Shown here one piece after another: positions 61,101-64,000 of a DNA stretch of 64,000 bases. The stretch lies in contig RPFO01000034.1 in assembly GCA_009746045.1 (NCBI GenBank), forward strand, positions 1,899,146-1,963,145, read 5' to 3'. The stretch comes from Mesostigma viride. Its lineage: Eukaryota > Streptophyta > Mesostigmatophyceae > Mesostigmatales > Mesostigmataceae. Within the stretch, counting starts at the first letter, position 1. Every line of letters starts with the position of its first letter. The notes beneath the pieces were generated by a model. It saw nothing but the letters and a program-made list of their open reading frames with translations, ran no database searches and had not been told where the DNA came from. The translations under genes were made by a program, and so were the position numbers.

Positions 61101-62134
61101 GTGGGGCCGGAAACAGCTTGCTTGACCAGGGCGTGTGTTTCACTATGTGGATCACTATGTTGACATGTGGATGCATGCGACTGCTGCTTTAGTTGGAGTA
61201 CAGCGAGGAGCACATGATATGATATGACAATCCTATGATAGGCCAAAATGTGGGGTGCATGCATGCATGTGACTGAAGGTTTGCATCTGTATGATGCTCT
61301 TTACCAGTTGACTGAAAGGTTGCATCGATCTGTATGGTGCGTATTACCAAGTCCTTCAAGCTGTCCCAGTGGGAGCCAGTATTCACTGCTACAGGTTGGT
61401 ATATGTTGCGTTGATGGACAGTATAAAGAGGTGATGGTTTCAAAGCCATACGGAGGGATGCTGATTATCTACAGTGAGTTCTGCCCACACTGTATGAGAA
61501 GCCTTGTGCCAAAACGAGCAAGTTTGTTCTAAAAAGGATCAACACTCGCAGTATAGGTTGCTAGATAGACCCTGCCACGAAGCGCCTTGCAATCCTTATA
61601 GCTGCTGGATTATGTGAAAGAGATTCCAGAATTGTTTATGCGTGTTTACTTTAGTGCATGCACATTGACTTGTATATGCTTGTGCTTGTATCAAGGAGAT
61701 AACATTGTATGACTGTTCCGCTTGTGGAGGTTCTGGTTGTACGTCGCGCTCATACGCTTCAAGGACATGGTTTATGCAACAGTGGCGCGAGATGCCACAA
61801 ATGGCTGCTGTTGGCAAGCAAGGATTGGGGGCTATTTTTTAGAAACCATGCTCAAATTTGTAGTAATGTGAAGGGGCACGTATGTACACCGATGCCAGCG
61901 CTTCAGATGCAACCATGTGCATAGACGCCGGCACTAATGTGCTTGTATCCTTGTATGCCTCGATCATTTGGCATGGTGGCCGGTGTGTGCATCCTCATCT
62001 GTGCCGTCAACTGTACCATGCATCTGCATCCAAGTGCAGGCAACTCTTACGATGGCCCGATCATCGCCAACGTGTACGCGCCTGGGGCAGCCCAGCCATC
62101 TGTCGGGATGAATGAGTCGCTGTGGAGCCACTGA
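55170..62134 (+). CDS. SYLF-domain (Ysc84/SH3YL1-type, DUF500) lipid-binding protein, 7 exons
   Basis: Exons: (55170)-55694, 56541-56607, 57566-57698, 58183-58222, 59432-59561, 60302-60484, 62040-62134. All junctions are GT-AG and in phase, giving up to 390 aa. Joined, they give a complete SYLF domain: ALRIPKRDLEQ-CFGIFFIFTTKAGFIFSG, EVGTG-FFVVKLNKG, ERWSAPSAVTCAGAGWGIQA, RKTHIILLR-SQRAVDIFKDKAR, VELGAFVDIALGPLGG, SRSLGLFAG-VGVFGTLV and MNDRFFVHEVSVRGVLSG. The C-terminal tail after exon 6 is short (ends NESLWSH). SYLF proteins bind phosphoinositide membranes and in yeast/animals act in actin-linked endocytosis; here there is no SH3 domain. The N-terminus of exon 1 is acidic low complexity with repeated ADIGADVG; the true start is uncertain (an ATG at 55390 is also possible, as is an upstream exon). 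Introns hold exon-edge echoes, a heptanucleotide array and an R1 copy. Confidence 0.85.
58043..58182. repeat. ~50-bp tandem repeat of the 3' splice-site region in a SYLF intron
   Basis: Three copies of 'gaggctcaccctgcgtgttt' + 'ttctcttt'. The last copy contains the functional tttgcag acceptor of exon 4, while the two upstream copies have 'ttcat' instead of 'tgcag'. Confidence 0.8.
58521..59044. repeat. heptanucleotide array (CCCTTCA)n-(CCCTTCG)n-(CCCTTCA)n, ~75 units
   Basis: About 36 CCCTTCA units, then about 28 CCCTTCG units (one CCCGTCG variant near 58929), then about 11 CCCTTCA units. It lies in the intron between SYLF exons 4 and 5. The block boundaries are sharp. Confidence 0.97.
60912..61145 (+). 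mobile_element. repeat R1 in the last SYLF intron
   Basis: Starts tatcaaggagacaaccagcg and matches the 9.8-kb and 44.6-kb copies through 'gcttgaccagggcgtgtgtttc'. It lacks the final ~50 bp of other copies. Confidence 0.7.
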
Positions 62135-62267
62135 TCAACTCCGCGGCCCTGCCAAAGTCATAGCTAGTAATATGCATTAATTAATTTGATTAATTTATTA
62201 TAAGGGTATACATGGCTAATTATTAATTATGTGAGACATGGCTAATTACGAACATCCACGGCTAATT
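62135..62267. other. 3' flank of the SYLF gene
   Basis: AT-rich (ttaattaatttgattaattt) with a short direct repeat 'catggctaatta'. No gene. Confidence 0.4.
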
Positions 62268-62562
62268 ACGAACACACAGATCTCGAATGATTTATCTAGT
62301 ACCAAATCCGACAGGCTTGCATCACTCCCCGGAAAGGAGAACTTTTGCGGATGACTGTAGGTGTCAGTTGGCGATGCCCTAGGATCCGGAGACGTCCGTC
62401 CTATAGTCAGCAACATTGGTGCGAGAGGTCGGGACCCAGTTCGATTCCGGCCTGGATTCATTTGCAGATCGCGTTTTTCCGCGTTTTCCGCGGACCGGCA
62501 CTGAACGCAAATGGTTTTCACCTTTGCGGCGTGCCAAATCAGAATCCACGGCAGCAACATTG
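62268..62562 (+). mobile_element. tRNA-like SINE or repeat, copy 2
   Basis: Matches 20590-20872 from 'acacagatctcgaatgattt' to 'ggttttcacctttgcgg'. B-box-like AGTTCGATTCC lies at 62438-62448, with a D-arm-like TAGTCAGCAACATTGGTGCG before it. Differences include a 4-base longer spacer between the boxes. Confidence 0.5.
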
Positions 62563-62726
62563 TTGTAAACAGCCAGCTCCTCAACAAGGAGACTTTTTTT
62601 AATTAGGCTTGGACGTGACATTGTGCATGGCAGCGGCACCCTGCTCGCTGCTGTTACCATGGTGGGTGATGCGCGGGGCCCCATTCCATAAGTGACTCGG
62701 GGATGTTGTCGATCAGCACCCCGGCC

Positions 62727-63432
62727 TGTAACGACTAAAAATGATCATCAACATCATCCACAGTCCAATATGAAAGATCTTTTTACCTGGGTTGCTTTCT
62801 TGAGTTGCAGAACTTCAAGTATCCGAGCAACGTTGAGATGGAAATTCCACAGCACGTGATTTAGGGAATCACACCCCTTGTAGACACAAAGACAAGCTCG
62901 TGTGTAGACGACCTCTGTGGAACTGAAGGACGTCTATAGCCAAGGGGCTTTTATGGATTGGACAACAAAGCCAAGCTTTATTATACCATGGTGAATCAAA
63001 ACCAACGTAGCAACAATGGCGACCCCACGTCCTTGATATCGACGTGCTTGTCGAACTTGCTCCAACCTTAGCCTGAAGAGAACCAATCAGAACCATGGAA
63101 TCCTATACAAGATCTTCGTATCCAGCCTAGTCACACAGAACAGAACAACACCACACACAGCCTGGCAGAATCTTTCCATGAGATCTTAAATCTGTCGTGA
63201 GCACTGAAGTCCCAAAGGAGCATTTAAGACTCAATAGTACCAACTAACAAACTACAACCCCACGTGGATCAGGCCACGACCAATGAGGGCTCCTATCAGT
63301 AGTATCAGCTCCAAGTACCGTCGTCTTAGAAACCTCATAACTTTCTCAATACTGATCCAAAAGTCCTCGAATAAAAGCCAAACATTCACAAAACAAAGGA
63401 TGTAACAACAAAGTCATTTTTTGCTTGTTACA
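62727..63432 (-). mobile_element. long terminal repeat (706 bp) of an LTR retrotransposon
   Basis: On the minus strand it starts TGTAAC and ends GTTACA, the short inverted ends typical of LTRs. Directly upstream on that strand is a polypurine tract (GAGGGGGAGA, 63435-63444), so this is the 3' LTR and the element's interior extends past the window end. A fragment of the same LTR is at 20319-20416. The PPT style is common in Ty1/copia elements, but the superfamily cannot be decided here. Confidence 0.7.
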
Positions 63433-64000
63433 TATCTCCCCCTCAAAACTGGACCTCCCAGGTCCAATAGCCAACTCTTGAAGGCAGAGGAACATTGAAC
63501 AGAAATCCACCATCTCTTGGGAAAAGCAGATGGGTTTTTACATCCCTGAAAACAGGGCCTCCTATCTCATAAACATCTAGTCACAGGTCTCTACAGCAAA
63601 CAAGTCACTACCTTATCTACTATAAAGCCAGATAAACACCTCTCATAATACAAGGTCTTCCATTCAGCATCCTGGAACTCTGGACTGGAACATCAGAACT
63701 GGACTGGAGCCCCCCCCCATCATCCATCCTGGAATCCCCCCCTCACACCACAATCCAAAGCACCTTCCATGCTCTTCCCCCATTCCCCATCCTCTTCCTG
63801 CACAGCTCTGTTCTTCACAGGCTATACCAATCCCCCTTCACACCATCCTTGCCCCTGGTCCCAAACAAGGGAAACTGCTCCACCATGTGAACCAAGTCTG
63901 GCCAGTTCCTGCTGACCTGCAGCACCATGCACGTCTCTGCAGCCCCTGCTGCCATCTGGGCAACATAACGCAGGCATGTCCCTGGGTAGGAGAGAAGCAC
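63433..64000 (-). mobile_element. 3' internal part of the LTR retrotransposon (runs off the window)
   Basis: Polypurine tract, then a C/T-rich (plus strand) stretch. A 61-codon minus frame at 63815-64000 is open to the window edge (…NWPDLVHMVEQFPLFGTRGK…) but matches no retroviral domain that I recognise. The pol genes would lie outside the window. Confidence 0.45.

Overview
The window looks like nuclear DNA of a eukaryote from the green lineage, most likely a green alga. The reasons are GC-rich coding exons, many GT-AG introns with C-rich polypyrimidine tracts, a bZIP factor with the hallmarks of plant group A (ABI5/AREB-like) proteins, abundant non-LTR retroelement debris and long simple-sequence arrays. 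I cannot name the species; a streptophyte alga is possible from the bZIP alone. There are no operons, rRNA genes, CRISPR arrays or phage modules.

Layout. 0.4-2.3 kb: a single-exon EFCAB11-like EF-hand gene (minus), divergent from the bZIP gene. 2.3-7.0 kb: three-exon bZIP gene (plus). 9.2-11.7 kb: nested, decayed LINE copies. 11.8-14.8 kb: about 3 kb of CCCA, CCCG and CCCT tetranucleotide arrays. 16.2-19.7 kb: a long IQ-motif ORF. 20.3-24.9 kb: retroelement graveyard (LTR fragment, tRNA-like SINE, LINE ORF1 and 3' ends, (TTAA)n tails). 25.8-28.2 kb: a three-exon DUF6544/DUF6920-like gene (minus), reconstructed here with consistent intron phases. 28.9-31.9 kb: a segment bounded by near-perfect 30-bp inverted repeats, containing two unrecognised genes. 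32.3-44.4 kb: a complete 16-exon MCM6 replicative helicase gene. 44.6-47.4 kb: more LINE and short-element copies. 49.2-50.7 kb: an intronless type II membrane protein resembling a polysaccharide glycosyltransferase (minus). 53.1-54.9 kb: three different minisatellites in a row. 55.2-62.1 kb: a seven-exon SYLF-domain (Ysc84/SH3YL1-type) gene whose introns hold a 75-unit heptanucleotide array and a repeat insertion. 62.7 kb to the end: an LTR with adjoining polypurine tract, entering an LTR retrotransposon that runs off the window.

The most unusual signal is seen across genes: introns of MCM6, the SYLF gene and the DUF6544-like gene carry degenerate copies ('echoes') of the adjacent exon edge plus splice site. 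They sit just inside the intron, sometimes amplified to five copies. Second is a shared 3' code of the retroelements: a small hairpin followed by a TTAA/TTTAA tail, found on LINEs and on short SINE-like units. Third, the bZIP protein has cysteine in place of the invariant DNA-contacting asparagine.

The genes are functionally unrelated (calcium binding, transcription, DNA replication, membrane/lipid binding, glycan modification), as expected for a eukaryotic chromosome segment.
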